From Clostridiaceae bacterium Marseille-Q4143 (lineage in GTDB: Bacteria > Bacillota > Clostridia > Lachnospirales > Lachnospiraceae), in NCBI GenBank assembly GCA_018228645.1, contig CP073693.1:3048416-3112415 (forward strand): DNA of 64,000 bases, read 5' to 3'. Positions within the stretch are counted from its first letter, which is position 1; every line of letters starts with the position of its first letter. Made by a program: the position numbers and the translations under genes. Below the pieces are notes generated by a model. It worked only from the letters and a program-made list of their open reading frames with translations. It had not been told where the DNA came from and did no database searches. Shown piece by piece: positions 41,694 to 51,429 of the stretch.

Positions 41694-42677
41694 CTAGCCA
41701 ATTCTCCCCTCATCCATAAAATGCGCGATTTCTTTTGCATAATAGGACATGTAAATATCCACGCCTGCGCGATATGCACATGCTGCCATTTCGCAGAGAA
41801 TGGCTGCTTCATCCACATAACCAAGCTTTGCAGCTGCTTTTACCATGGCATATTCCCCGCTGACACTGTAAGCTGCCATCGGTACATCCGTCAGATCTTT
41901 GATCTCACGCACCATATCAAGATAAGACATTGCCGGTTTTACCATAATAATGTCTGCGCCCTCATCGATATCCAGCATTGCTTCCTTGATACCTTCTCTT
42001 CTGTTGTGATAGTCCATCTGATAACTCTTCCGGTCTCCGAATGCCGGTGCACTGCCTGCCGCATCACGGAACGGGCCATAAAAAGCAGACGCATATTTAA
42101 CTGCATAGGACATGATCGGAGTGGTCACAAAACCATTCTTATCCAGGCCCTCACGAATGGCACGGATATGTCCGTCCATCATATCGGACGGAGCTACCAT
42201 ATCAGCTCCCGCCTGTACCTGGGACACTGCAATCTGTGCCAGTTTTTCCAGCGTCAGATCATTGTCCACATACTCTCCTTTCAGGATTCCACAATGTCCG
42301 TGGCTGGTATACTCACACATGCAGACATCACCTATGTAATACAGATCCGGAACTTCCTTCTTTGCCTTCTCCAGAGCTCTCTGGATGATACCGTCGCAGG
42401 CATAGGCACCGCTTCCCACTTCATCCTTGTGCTCCGGGATTCCGAACAGCATAACACTGCCAACTCCTGCATCTGCCAGTTCATTCAGTGCTTCCGGCAT
42501 ACGGTCCAGCGTATAACGAAACTGCCCTGGCATGGTCGGGATTTCTTCTTTTTTATTTTCCCCGTCCATCACAAACATAGGATATACCAGGGAACTTTTA
42601 TCCATTCTGGTCTCCCTCACCATTTTTCTTAGTTTTGCTGACGTCCGAAGTCTTCTCGGTCTAATCGTCATATCCAT
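41694..42677 (-). CDS. hemB: Porphobilinogen synthase
   Basis: A 327-residue enzyme condensing two 5-aminolevulinates. Catalytic lysines lie in AVKYASAFYGPFRDAAGS and IIMVKPAMSYLD. The metal-site region CMCEYTSHGHCGIL has the cysteines of the zinc-type enzyme. It overlaps the sirC-like gene by 17 nt. Confidence 0.96.
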   Translation of the reverse strand: MDMTIRPRRLRTSAKLRKMVRETRMDKSSLVYPMFVMDGENKKEEIPTMPGQFRYTLDRMPEALNELADAGVGSVMLFGIPEHKDEVGSGAYACDGIIQRALEKAKKEVPDLYYIGDVCMCEYTSHGHCGILKGEYVDNDLTLEKLAQIAVSQVQAGADMVAPSDMMDGHIRAIREGLDKNGFVTTPIMSYAVKYASAFYGPFRDAAGSAPAFGDRKSYQMDYHNRREGIKEAMLDIDEGADIIMVKPAMSYLDMVREIKDLTDVPMAAYSVSGEYAMVKAAAKLGYVDEAAILCEMAACAYRAGVDIYMSYYAKEIAHFMDEGRIG

Positions 42678-43131
42678 CTTGAAAAACCTCTTTTCTTATC
42701 TTATCTGTCCATGTCTTTGCCAGATGATGGTCACTGCCTCCGGCATTGATTCCTATTACCAGATCGCCATTCACTGCCACTCCTGGAAATTGGAAATCAC
42801 AGTGTTCTCTGTTGCTGCAGACATTTACCAGAATTTTTTTCTTCCGACATTCCTGCCAGATGGCTTCATTTACTTCTGCGCTGTCAGTCGCTGCCAGTAC
42901 CATAAAAGCATCCTCCGGAATGCTGTCCGGCACATATGCCTCCTGACTGTAGGAGAGCTTTCCTTCTTTCCACGCTTTCTGCACCGGTTCGGAAGCTTCC
43001 GGTGCAAAAACAGTCAAAGACGACGTAAAAGCCAGCAACGTTTCCACTCTCCGGGAAGCGATTCTGCCGGCTCCATACACCACAATCTTTTTATCTGAAA
43101 TATCAAGAAACAAAGGAAATTTTCTGGCCAT
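42661..43131 (-). CDS. Precorrin-2 dehydrogenase-like protein (CysG N-domain/SirC)
   Basis: A 156-residue NAD-binding protein: FPLFLDISDKKIVVYGAGRIASRR (Rossmann loop), NVCSNREHCDFQFPGVAVNGDLVIGINAGG. It matches the N-terminal dehydrogenase part of CysG/Met8, lacking the methyltransferase and much of the ferrochelatase portion. It would oxidise precorrin-2 to sirohydrochlorin for siroheme or cobalamin. First gene of the unit with hemB-hemL. Confidence 0.87.
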   Translation of the reverse strand: MARKFPLFLDISDKKIVVYGAGRIASRRVETLLAFTSSLTVFAPEASEPVQKAWKEGKLSYSQEAYVPDSIPEDAFMVLAATDSAEVNEAIWQECRKKKILVNVCSNREHCDFQFPGVAVNGDLVIGINAGGSDHHLAKTWTDKIRKEVFQDGYDD

Positions 43132-43168
43132 TACATTCTCTCCATGGCGATCTGTCTTTACTTCTCTT

Positions 43169-43198
43169 ATTGTACCTCGCCGGTGATTATAATGTCAA
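43169..43198 (-). promoter_or_regulatory. Promoter of the sirC-like/hemB/hemL unit
   Basis: -35 TTGACA (43193-43198) and -10 TACAAT (43169-43174), spacer 18 nt, 38 nt before the start codon. Confidence 0.7.
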
Positions 43199-43232
43199 CC
43201 GCTGACAGCCGAAAAAAGAAAATGTATGATTT

Positions 43233-44045
43233 CTATAACATAAATTTCTCAATAATTTCCCTGACAGCTCCCTGATTATTATCAGCAAGCGTCACATAAT
43301 CTGCTGCCGCTTTCACTTCCGGGCGTGCATTGGCTACTGCACAGCCTGTGCCTGCAGCTTTGATCATGGAAATATCATTATTCTCATCTCCTGCTGCCAG
43401 AGAATCCGCAATCGGAATCTCAAGCCGCTTGCAGAATGCTTTCAGTGCTTCCCCTTTTTCCACACCGGTGGGCAGAATCTCCAGGTACTCCCGGCAGCTG
43501 AAACACATGCTGATCTGCCCTTTTGTCCAGGCGTCATCTTTGCGGAACGCATCGATCTTTTCAAAATCATGAAGATCAATGGCAAGCATTTTGCAGGCTT
43601 CCTCGTGCATACCCTCGTAAAGATCCGGAAGCACTTTCGGCATCATACCTGTTTTATGAGTATAATGATGCAGACATTCCCCGTCTTCATCCGCAATGAC
43701 ATAATCTCCCTCATAGGTCTGAATGTAAAGTCCTGCTTTTCTTGCCTTCTGCACTGCAGTCCTCATTAGTGGAAGCGGAATCGTCTTCTGATACAGAATC
43801 TCTCCTGTCACTGCGTCCAGCACCAGCCCGCCGTTAAATGCAATAATATATCGAAGGCCGATCCTCTCCAGATCCCATTTTTTCAAAAGACCTCTGGCAC
43901 TGGCATATGGTCTTCCCGTCGTAATCACAATCTCATGTCCCGCCTTCGCGGCAGCTTCCATAGCCTCATAGTTTTCCTTCGGAATCTGAATCTTGTCATT
44001 CAGCGTTGTACCATCCATATCCAGAAACAGTGCTTTTCGTTCCAT
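43233..44045 (-). CDS. Cof-type HAD phosphatase
   Basis: A 270-residue haloacid-dehalogenase hydrolase. Motif I is LFLDMDGTTL (Asp nucleophile), motif II VITTGRP, and the late motif AAGDENNDISMIKAAG gives the Mg2+ aspartates. The cap insert is of the C2/Cof type, which acts on sugar phosphates or flavin-like phosphates; substrate unknown. Last gene of the rimO-to-HAD operon, 13 nt after ppk. Confidence 0.9.
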   Translation of the reverse strand: MERKALFLDMDGTTLNDKIQIPKENYEAMEAAAKAGHEIVITTGRPYASARGLLKKWDLERIGLRYIIAFNGGLVLDAVTGEILYQKTIPLPLMRTAVQKARKAGLYIQTYEGDYVIADEDGECLHHYTHKTGMMPKVLPDLYEGMHEEACKMLAIDLHDFEKIDAFRKDDAWTKGQISMCFSCREYLEILPTGVEKGEALKAFCKRLEIPIADSLAAGDENNDISMIKAAGTGCAVANARPEVKAAADYVTLADNNQGAVREIIEKFML

Positions 44046-44058
44046 TTTTTATACTCTC

Positions 44059-46185
44059 CTACATGGGTTCTGCCGGAATAAATACCCGGTCATGTACCTG
44101 CTCTTCTTCATGCTTTTTCACAAGGCTCTTTGCATATTCCATAAAATACTGCTGTGCGCTGAGTGCCTGCTTCCCGCGGCGGTCCACTTTTTCATAAGTG
44201 CCGTCCGGTCTTTTCACCTGCGCCTTCAACGTATCTTTCAGCTGAATTTCCAACACATGCATGGCTTCTTTTTTCAGATGTTCATTCTCAATCGGGAACA
44301 GAATCTCCACACGGCGGTCAAGATTTCGCGGCATCCAGTCAGCACTGGACAGATAAACTTCCTCATTTCCGCCATTCAGGAAATAATAGATCCGACTGTG
44401 CTCCAGAAATGTTCCCACAATGGAGCGGACACTAATATTCTCACTAATACCCGGAATCCCCACTTTCAGGCAGCAGATACCTCTGACAATAAGATCGATT
44501 TTCACCCCTGCTGCACTTGCCTCATAGAGCGCCGCAATGATCCCCTGATCGCAGAGTGAATTCATCTTTGCCACAATATGAGCTGATTTTCCATTTCTGG
44601 CATGCTCCGTCTCTCTGTGAATCATCATCAGGAACCGATCCCGAAGCCACAACGGAGCCAGTGACAGCTTATTCCATCCGGCAGGTTCCGAATAACCTGA
44701 CAGCATATTAAATACTGCCGTTGCATCTTCCCCGATTGCTTCTGAGCAGGTGAGCAGTCCCATATCCGTGTAAAGCTTTGCTGTGGAATCATTATAGTTT
44801 CCGGTTCCCAGATGCACATATCTGCGAATGCCGTCCTCTTCCCTGCGCACCACCAGCGTAATCTTGCTGTGCGTTTTCAGGCCTACCAGTCCATAGATCA
44901 CATGACAGCCTGCGCGCTCCAGCATCTTCGCCCATGCGATGTTATTTTCTTCATCAAACCGTGCTTTCAGTTCTACCAGCACTGATACCTGTTTACCATT
45001 CTCCGCCGCCTGAGCAAGTGCAGCAATAATCGGTGAGTTTCCACTGACACGGTACAATGTCTGTTTAATTGCAAGCACATCTTTATCTCTCGACGCCTGC
45101 TTTACAAAATCCACCACCGGATCAAACGTCTGATATGGATGGTGCATGAGAATATCCCCTTTACGGATTTCCTCAAAAATATCACTTTTTCCAGTCAGTT
45201 CCGGCACCGGCTGTGGGATATATTTCGGCTCTTTCTGTCCATTAAAGCCTTCCAGTCCGTACATCTTCATCAGGAACGTCAGATCCAGCGGACCTCCAAT
45301 CCGATAGATTCCATCTTCCTTAACAGAAAACTCTTTTTTCAGAATCTTCAGAAGCCGTTTATCCACTTTTTCATCAATTTCCAGCCGGATGACTTCTCCC
45401 CACTGTCGCTTTCTCAGCTGTTTCTCAATTTCTTTCAGAAGATCAGATGCTTCATCTTCATCAATAGTCAGATCTGCATTTCGCATAATCCGGTATGCAT
45501 GTACACAGAGAATGTCATAGCTCAAAAATAACTTCTGCATATTTCTAGATATCATTTCCTCCAGGAGAATCACGGAACGCTCTCCCTTCCTGCTCTCCGG
45601 AATCACGATAATACGCGGCAGCACTGCAGGCACCTGCACAGTAGCAAACTCCAGTTCTGCATCTTCCTCATTCTTTTTCTTCAGAAGTGCGCAGAGATTC
45701 AACGTTTTATTTACAATCAGAGGAAACGGTCTGGAAGAATCTACTGCCATGGGTGTCAGCACCGGATACACATTTTCCATGAAATATTCATCCACATAAC
45801 GCGCCTGCTCCTCTGTCAGATCATGATAGTCCTGAATCACCTGCAGACCGCACTGGCGAAGTCCCGGAAGCAGAGAACGCTGCCAGGTAGAATACTGTAC
45901 GTTGACAAACTCATGCACACGGTCATGAATCGCATCAAGCTGCTCTCTCGCAGTCATGCCGGCAATATCTTTCCCCTTATATTCTGCATTTACCATATCA
46001 AGCAGGGATGCCACGCGAACCATAAAAAATTCGTCCAGATTAGAAGCGGTAATGCTTAAGAATTTCAGGCGTTCAAAGAGTGGAATACTTTTATCTCTCG
46101 CTTCACTCAGGATACGCTCGTCAAATCCCAGCCAGCTCAATTCCCGGTTTTCATAATATTCTGGTCTGGTATATTCGTTTTTCAT
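44059..46185 (-). CDS. ppk1: Polyphosphate kinase 1
   Basis: A 708-residue PPK1 that polymerises ATP gamma-phosphate into polyphosphate. N domain with ASNLDEFFMVRVASL; head domain; two phospholipase-D-like catalytic domains with ELKARFDEENNIAWA, the phospho-histidine in GLKTHSKITLVVRRE, YVHLGTGNYND, and the C-terminal ADWMPRNLDRRVEILFPI. It lies 12 nt from a Ppx/GppA gene, giving a synthesis and breakdown pair. Confidence 0.95.
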   Translation of the reverse strand: MKNEYTRPEYYENRELSWLGFDERILSEARDKSIPLFERLKFLSITASNLDEFFMVRVASLLDMVNAEYKGKDIAGMTAREQLDAIHDRVHEFVNVQYSTWQRSLLPGLRQCGLQVIQDYHDLTEEQARYVDEYFMENVYPVLTPMAVDSSRPFPLIVNKTLNLCALLKKKNEEDAELEFATVQVPAVLPRIIVIPESRKGERSVILLEEMISRNMQKLFLSYDILCVHAYRIMRNADLTIDEDEASDLLKEIEKQLRKRQWGEVIRLEIDEKVDKRLLKILKKEFSVKEDGIYRIGGPLDLTFLMKMYGLEGFNGQKEPKYIPQPVPELTGKSDIFEEIRKGDILMHHPYQTFDPVVDFVKQASRDKDVLAIKQTLYRVSGNSPIIAALAQAAENGKQVSVLVELKARFDEENNIAWAKMLERAGCHVIYGLVGLKTHSKITLVVRREEDGIRRYVHLGTGNYNDSTAKLYTDMGLLTCSEAIGEDATAVFNMLSGYSEPAGWNKLSLAPLWLRDRFLMMIHRETEHARNGKSAHIVAKMNSLCDQGIIAALYEASAAGVKIDLIVRGICCLKVGIPGISENISVRSIVGTFLEHSRIYYFLNGGNEEVYLSSADWMPRNLDRRVEILFPIENEHLKKEAMHVLEIQLKDTLKAQVKRPDGTYEKVDRRGKQALSAQQYFMEYAKSLVKKHEEEQVHDRVFIPAEPM

Positions 46186-46197
46186 ATTCCGCTCCTC

Positions 46198-47742
46198 CTA
46201 CAAGAGTTTTTTTGCTTTCAGCACCGGACGAATACTGTATACTTCCTCAAAGAATTCCGCCTTTTCCCTGAACAGTGCCTGCTCAAGAGTCAGATCTTCT
46301 GCCGTATCCACCAGAATCTGCATGGTATGGCCACCCTTCATGCTCACTTTAATATCTTTAATCTTCTGCTTATGGCTTCTGTCAAGGGCATTGGCTACCC
46401 GCAGGATTGCCGTCAGCTTGGCAATAATCAGATATTCTTCTCTGTCCAGCAGAGATCCTGCTGCCAGTTCTTCATAGGACATGAACAGACTGCTGTTAAA
46501 CCGAACCACATTGGCCACCATCTCACGTTCTGCATGAGAGAGGCCGATGATCTCCGTTGCCATAATAATATTGTAAGAACACGCAGAAGACTGTGCCATA
46601 TTAATATACTTTCCGCAGTCATGAAGCAGTACCGCGATCTGAAGCAGCAGCCGTTCCCTTCTATCCAGTCCGTGAACCGACTTCATCTTGTCAAAAATAG
46701 TCAGTGCCAGATGTTCCATCATCTGCGCATGGCTTTTGTTCGTATGATAGCGCTTTGCAATATTACGCGCAGATTCAATGATATCGTTTTCAAAGTTATG
46801 CTTCGGTTTTACAATCTGGCTGCGTTCCGCATAATCATAAGCAAGACCATCTCCCAGATCTGTGCCGACGATGATTACATTTTCCGCACCGGTCTCATCC
46901 ATCAGCCGTTTATACATCACCAGCGTTGGAAGGAGAAGTGAACTGTTTTCCTGAGAAATTCCCATTTTTTCAGCCATCACCTGCGATCCCTGATTCATGA
47001 AATCATCATAAAAGTTAAAAAATTCTGTTCTTGTAATACGACTGCTCTCAGAACTGCTGTGAATGTACTGATTCACATACTGAATATAACTTCCCACCAA
47101 CAGAATATTCTGGATATTCCGATCTTTCAGAAACAGTTTCCTGTATGTGCGCAGTTCATTATTCAGAAGCTCTTCCATAACCGCCGTATAATGTACCGTA
47201 CGCTCCGCCACGTCGGTCAGCCGTTCCCTGAGCCTTAAAGTACCCAGGCGGATATTCTGCGTAGTCACAAGATTTTCCTTATCAAACAGTGAAATCTGAA
47301 TACTTCCGCCACCCACATCCACAATGGCCGTTCCCTGCTCGATAATATCCTGGAATTTTTCCTCATTGGATGCGATGGATTTATACCCGAGAAAACGCTG
47401 TTCAGAGTTGCTTAGAATCTCAAGCCGGATACCAGTCCGCAGGAAAATGCGATCAAGGAACACCAGTGTATTCCTTGTCTCTCTGATTGCGCTGGTCGCA
47501 CAGGCACGGTAGTCTTCCACTCCGAATTCCTTCATCATCTGTTTAAAATCCAGCAACACAGCACACAACTCATCTGTCAGCTCCGTGCTGATCTTGCCGG
47601 TTGCATAGGTATCTCTTCCAAGTTCCATCCGATGCCGCACATGGTTCAGCACCCGTATTCCGTTTCTTGCAGAAAGCTCATAGATTTTCAGATTTACTTC
47701 ATAGCTTCCCACATCAATTGCGCCGAATATCCTGCAAGCCAT
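46198..47742 (-). CDS. Ppx/GppA phosphatase with HD domain
   Basis: A 514-residue exopolyphosphatase/pppGpp phosphohydrolase. N-terminal ASKHA domains show FGAIDVGSYEVNLKIYEL, ATSAIRET and IVDVGGGSIQISLF. The C-terminal HD-like region contains LLHDCGKYINMAQSS. The ATG at 47742 with GGGGGAA upstream is chosen; longer frames would overlap the dut gene. Expected to degrade polyphosphate made by the neighbouring PPK1. Confidence 0.9.
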   Translation of the reverse strand: MACRIFGAIDVGSYEVNLKIYELSARNGIRVLNHVRHRMELGRDTYATGKISTELTDELCAVLLDFKQMMKEFGVEDYRACATSAIRETRNTLVFLDRIFLRTGIRLEILSNSEQRFLGYKSIASNEEKFQDIIEQGTAIVDVGGGSIQISLFDKENLVTTQNIRLGTLRLRERLTDVAERTVHYTAVMEELLNNELRTYRKLFLKDRNIQNILLVGSYIQYVNQYIHSSSESSRITRTEFFNFYDDFMNQGSQVMAEKMGISQENSSLLLPTLVMYKRLMDETGAENVIIVGTDLGDGLAYDYAERSQIVKPKHNFENDIIESARNIAKRYHTNKSHAQMMEHLALTIFDKMKSVHGLDRRERLLLQIAVLLHDCGKYINMAQSSACSYNIIMATEIIGLSHAEREMVANVVRFNSSLFMSYEELAAGSLLDREEYLIIAKLTAILRVANALDRSHKQKIKDIKVSMKGGHTMQILVDTAEDLTLEQALFREKAEFFEEVYSIRPVLKAKKLL

Positions 47743-47764
47743 ATCTGTTCCCCCGTCTTTTTCT

Positions 47765-48199
47765 TTACTGACGTCCTGTTGTTCCGAATCCGCCTCTGTC
47801 TTTTCCTGTGAGTTTTTCTGTCTCTTCAAATACAATCTGCGGCTGATGTTCCATAATACGGAACTGGCAGATTCGGTCATTTACATGAATCTCGGTATCT
47901 CTCATAGCGAGTGCCGGAAAAAACCACTGGTCATTGTCTCCACAATAGCTCTCGTCAATCAGTCCGCAGCTATTGGTCTGCAGCAGTCCGAAATTTTTGA
48001 AAGTACTGCTTCGCGGAATCACATGTGCCTCATATCCTTTGGGAAGCTCCATGGCAATACCAAGTGGGATCAGTTTAAACTCACCCTGTTTCATGGTTAT
48101 ATCTTCTGCTGCGCGCAGGTCAATCCAGTCAGATTTTTCTGCGACATAAGTCAGCTTCTCGATTTTGTCTGAAAAATACTTAATCTTAATTGTCTCCAT
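47765..48199 (-). CDS. dut: dUTP diphosphatase
   Basis: A 144-residue trimeric dUTPase removing dUTP. Conserved motifs: [26 protein letters not shown] (motif 2), [14 protein letters not shown] (motif 3), NDRICQFRI and the C-terminal arm [10 protein letters not shown] (motif 5). ATG 48199 gives the right N terminus; the GGAG site is 13 nt away, slightly long. Next to nrdG, a sensible dNTP-metabolism pairing. Confidence 0.94.
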   Translation of the reverse strand: METIKIKYFSDKIEKLTYVAEKSDWIDLRAAEDITMKQGEFKLIPLGIAMELPKGYEAHVIPRSSTFKNFGLLQTNSCGLIDESYCGDNDQWFFPALAMRDTEIHVNDRICQFRIMEHQPQIVFEETEKLTGKDRGGFGTTGRQ

Positions 48200-48221
48200 T
48201 CTTCTGTTGCAACTCCTTCTA

Positions 48222-48710
48222 TTATGCGTACAGCACCACTTTTCCAAGCTTTCTCGTCATCTGCACATCAATTACACGCTGGTTTTCGCTTCCTTTCCAC
48301 GGAAGAGCATTGTCTTTTAACTCTTCTACAAAACGACCATCCACCAGAACATCCAGATATTGAATCAACTCCAATTTCTGAATCTGTTCCCACTGGTAAC
48401 CGGTATAAAGCCATATGGTCTTATCCGGATATCTTGTTTTTATTTCACGGACAAAAGCGGTCAGTTCTTCTCTGTTGGTTTCAAAAAGTGGATCACCGCC
48501 ACTGAATGTAATACCGCTTACATAATCTTTATCCAGTTCTTCGTAAATTTCCTGCTTCGCTGCCTCATCAAATATAAGACCTCCGTCGGGATCCCAGGTA
48601 ATGGGATTCTGACAGTTTTTGCAGTGATGAGAACATCCGGCCAGCCACAAAACTACCCGAAGTCCATCTCCGTTCAACATATCATCCTTGGTAATATTAT
48701 GATATCTCAT
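48222..48710 (-). CDS. nrdG: Anaerobic ribonucleotide reductase activating protein
   Basis: A 162-residue radical-SAM activase that installs the glycyl radical in NrdD. The iron-sulfur motif is [11 protein letters not shown] (residues 26-36) and the SAM-side motif FSGGDPL is at about 69. The substrate nrdD is not in the window. It shows strict anaerobic dNTP synthesis. 17 nt after the cinA-like gene. Confidence 0.94.
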   Translation of the reverse strand: MRYHNITKDDMLNGDGLRVVLWLAGCSHHCKNCQNPITWDPDGGLIFDEAAKQEIYEELDKDYVSGITFSGGDPLFETNREELTAFVREIKTRYPDKTIWLYTGYQWEQIQKLELIQYLDVLVDGRFVEELKDNALPWKGSENQRVIDVQMTRKLGKVVLYA

Positions 48711-48727
48711 CGTTTTTTCTGCCCCAC

Positions 48728-49456
48728 TTATATGTCATAATTCTCCAAAATACATTTTCTGAGAAGTGTCAGCGCACGAATAACTGCCTGTTCACGGACA
48801 GCTGCACGGTCTCCTGCAAAATGATATTCTTCCACTTCAACATTTCCGTGTACACAGCAGCCGACATAGACAAGCCCCACCGGGTCACCGTTCTCCCCGC
48901 CATCCGGTCCTGCATAGCCGGTCACACTGACACAGGCATCGGATTCTGCCATAAAAGCTCCTCCCTTTGCCATCTCTTTTGCAGTCTGCTCACTTACTGC
49001 CGTATATTTTTTAAGTGTAGATTTCTTTACCCCGACCATTTTTCTCTTCGCACGGTCTGAATAAGTTACAAATCCCTGCCGGAATACCTCTGAGCATCCC
49101 GGTACATCTGTCAGACGCGCACTGATCATTCCGCCTGTGCAGGATTCTACCGTGGATACGGTCATCTGCTGTTCTTTTAACAGGTCCACTATAGTCTGTT
49201 CCAGAGATACACTTTTCTTGGTTGTATAAATACTGCTTCCGAAGCGGACCTTCAATTCTCGCACGGCAGCTTTCACAGTTTCTCTTGCATTCTCCCCGTC
49301 GGAAGAGATCTTTATCATCACTTCACCGAAAGCGCCCTCGAGATCGATCTTCGCTGCATCCTGTGCAGTCAGAAGATCACTGATCTTTTCTCTCACTTCC
49401 GGAATCTCTGCTCCGCAGAGCTTCACCTGTTTTACAAATCCGCTTTCGTTCTCCAT
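48728..49456 (-). CDS. CinA C-terminal-domain protein (NMN amidohydrolase type)
   Basis: A 242-residue protein. Residues about 85-238 are the CinA domain with TVSTVESCTGGMISARLTDVPGCSEVF and VTGYAGPDGGENGDPVGLVYVG; this domain deamidates nicotinamide mononucleotide in other bacteria. The N-terminal 80 residues resemble the middle KH-like part of full CinA, but the ADP-ribose pyrophosphatase (MoCF) domain is absent. It abuts pgsA as cinA usually does. Confidence 0.88.
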   Translation of the reverse strand: MENESGFVKQVKLCGAEIPEVREKISDLLTAQDAAKIDLEGAFGEVMIKISSDGENARETVKAAVRELKVRFGSSIYTTKKSVSLEQTIVDLLKEQQMTVSTVESCTGGMISARLTDVPGCSEVFRQGFVTYSDRAKRKMVGVKKSTLKKYTAVSEQTAKEMAKGGAFMAESDACVSVTGYAGPDGGENGDPVGLVYVGCCVHGNVEVEEYHFAGDRAAVREQAVIRALTLLRKCILENYDI

Positions 49457-49457
49457 C

Positions 49458-49985
49458 TTAAATTTCTCCTTCCAGAATCACCTGTTTGTTCTTCACCAGG
49501 TAGTCAATCAGGGACACAACCGTCAAAATCAATGCGATCCAGGTAAGCACCAGACCAATCATGTCGAACACACCACCCAGATTCAGAATCAATACAATGA
49601 TCATGAGCATCTGAAAAGTTGTCTTAAATTTTCCCCAGTAGCTGGCCGCAATGACCACACCATTGTCAGAAGCCACCAGACGGAAACCGCTGATGATAAA
49701 TTCCCTGCTGATGATAACAATCACCATCCATGCCGGAAGACGTCCCATCTCCACCAGACAGATCATAGCCGCACATACCAGAAGCTTATCCGCCAGCGGA
49801 TCCATGAATTTTCCAAAATCTGTAATCAGATTATATTTTCTTGCAATTTTTCCATCCAGAAGATCTGTAAGACTCGCAATAATAAATACAGCTACTGCCC
49901 ACAGATCATAGCCATTCAGCATCAGTGCCACAAAAGGAATTACCAGGATCACCCGGAAAATCGTCAGTTTATTCGGCAGATTCAT
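49458..49985 (-). CDS. pgsA: CDP-diacylglycerol-glycerol-3-phosphate phosphatidyltransferase
   Basis: A 175-residue membrane enzyme making phosphatidylglycerol phosphate. The CDP-alcohol transferase signature is complete: DGKIARKYNLITDFGKFMDP followed by LADK. About four transmembrane helices. ATG at 49985 with AGGAG 9 nt upstream is preferred to a TTG two codons earlier. It overlaps the rimO end by 17 nt. Confidence 0.95.
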   Translation of the reverse strand: MNLPNKLTIFRVILVIPFVALMLNGYDLWAVAVFIIASLTDLLDGKIARKYNLITDFGKFMDPLADKLLVCAAMICLVEMGRLPAWMVIVIISREFIISGFRLVASDNGVVIAASYWGKFKTTFQMLMIIVLILNLGGVFDMIGLVLTWIALILTVVSLIDYLVKNKQVILEGEI

Positions 49986-51309
49986 CGTCAATCTCTCCTA
50001 TCAAATCATAATCATCCGCACCGGTCACTTTGACCTTTACAAAATCACCGGACATGAGTTCCTCCAGGGTCTGGACAAACAGATAACCATCCACACCCGG
50101 AGCATCCTTATAAGTTCTTGCCACATAAGCATACTCATCCGCTACTTTTCCCTCAATCATACACCACAGGGATTTTCCAACCATATCCTCTGCTTTTTCA
50201 AAGGAAATCTCCTGCTGAAGCTCCATGATCTCGTCCCGGCGCTCTTCTTTGACTTCTTCCGGGATCTGATCCGGCATAGTGGCAGCCGGAGTGTCCTCCT
50301 CCGGAGAATAAGCAAATACACCCAGACGGTCGAATTCCATCTCATCCACGAATGCCATCAGCTCCTCATGATCTTCCTGAGTTTCACCCGGGAAACCACT
50401 GATCAGCGTCGTACGAAGACAGATATCGGGAATCTCTTCTCTTAATTTTGCAACAATCGCTCTTAAATCTGCCTGGGAAGTTCTGCGGCCCATTCTCTTT
50501 AAGATTCTGTCGGAAGCATGCTGGATCGGAAGATCCAGATAATGACAGACTTTCGGCTCCTCCTTGATGGTCTGGATCAATTCATCATAAATCTCCTCCG
50601 GATAACAATACTGCACACGAATCCAGCGGATGCCTTTGATCTTGCATAACTCTTTCAGCAACAGGTGCAGGCTTTTCTTTCCATATAAATCGGTTCCGTA
50701 AAGGGTTGTCTCCTGTGCTACCAGAATCAGTTCCTTCACACCCTGCTCTGCCAGTTCTTCTGCCTCATTTACCAGACGTTCCATAGGGAAGCTCCGATAA
50801 TTACCGCGCAGTTTTGGAATAATACAGTAGGTACAGTGTTTGTCACAGCCCTCTGCAATTTTCAGATGTGCATAATGTCCACCGGTAGTCAGCATTCTCT
50901 TTGCCGGAGTCAATACCAGACGGTCAATATCCTCACATTTGAGCATATGCTCACCACCTATAGCCTGCTCAATGGCTTCCACGATGCTGTCATAGGTAGT
51001 GGTGCCGAGAACCGCATCTACTTCCGGTATCTCGTCAATGATCTCCTGCTTATAACGCTGAGCCAGACATCCGGTCACAATCAGTGCCTTACATTTTCCT
51101 GCTTTCCGATACTCTGCCATCTCCAAGATTGTGTTAACACTCTCTTCCTTAGCATCACCAATAAAACAACAGGTATTTACCACAATGACGTCAGCTTCCG
51201 TCTCATCATCGGTAAACGCATAACCTTTGTTTGAAAGCAGTCCCAGCATAACTTCAGAATCCACCAGATTCTTGTCACAGCCAAGAGATACAAATAAAAT
51301 GTTCATCAT
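49969..51309 (-). CDS. rimO: Ribosomal protein S12 methylthiotransferase
   Basis: A 446-residue radical-SAM methylthiotransferase modifying an aspartate of S12. UPF0004 domain (FVSLGCDKNLVDSEVM; VVNTCCFIGDAKEES), radical-SAM cysteines in AEGCDKHCTYCIIPKLRG, and a C-terminal TRAM domain. ATG at 51309 (12 nt from AAGGAG) chosen over a longer frame. First gene of the operon; a TATAAT lies at about 51350. Confidence 0.95.
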   Translation of the reverse strand: MMNILFVSLGCDKNLVDSEVMLGLLSNKGYAFTDDETEADVIVVNTCCFIGDAKEESVNTILEMAEYRKAGKCKALIVTGCLAQRYKQEIIDEIPEVDAVLGTTTYDSIVEAIEQAIGGEHMLKCEDIDRLVLTPAKRMLTTGGHYAHLKIAEGCDKHCTYCIIPKLRGNYRSFPMERLVNEAEELAEQGVKELILVAQETTLYGTDLYGKKSLHLLLKELCKIKGIRWIRVQYCYPEEIYDELIQTIKEEPKVCHYLDLPIQHASDRILKRMGRRTSQADLRAIVAKLREEIPDICLRTTLISGFPGETQEDHEELMAFVDEMEFDRLGVFAYSPEEDTPAATMPDQIPEEVKEERRDEIMELQQEISFEKAEDMVGKSLWCMIEGKVADEYAYVARTYKDAPGVDGYLFVQTLEELMSGDFVKVKVTGADDYDLIGEIDDESAE

Positions 51310-51363
51310 AAATGATGTAGTCTCCTTTATCTTTATAGATTCCATAGTATTATAATACAGAAA

Positions 51364-51395
51364 GCCCCGGGAAAGCAATACCGCTTTCCCGGGGC
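51364..51395 (-). terminator. Intrinsic terminator after the AGCS symporter gene
   Basis: A perfect 13-bp GC-rich stem GCCCCGGGAAAGC/GCTTTCCCGGGGC with a 6-nt loop; followed by TTTCTGT on the minus strand. It lies 35 nt past the symporter stop. Confidence 0.85.
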
Positions 51396-51429
51396 CCTAT
51401 TCTTTCCTGTTTTCTATCTCATAATAATG

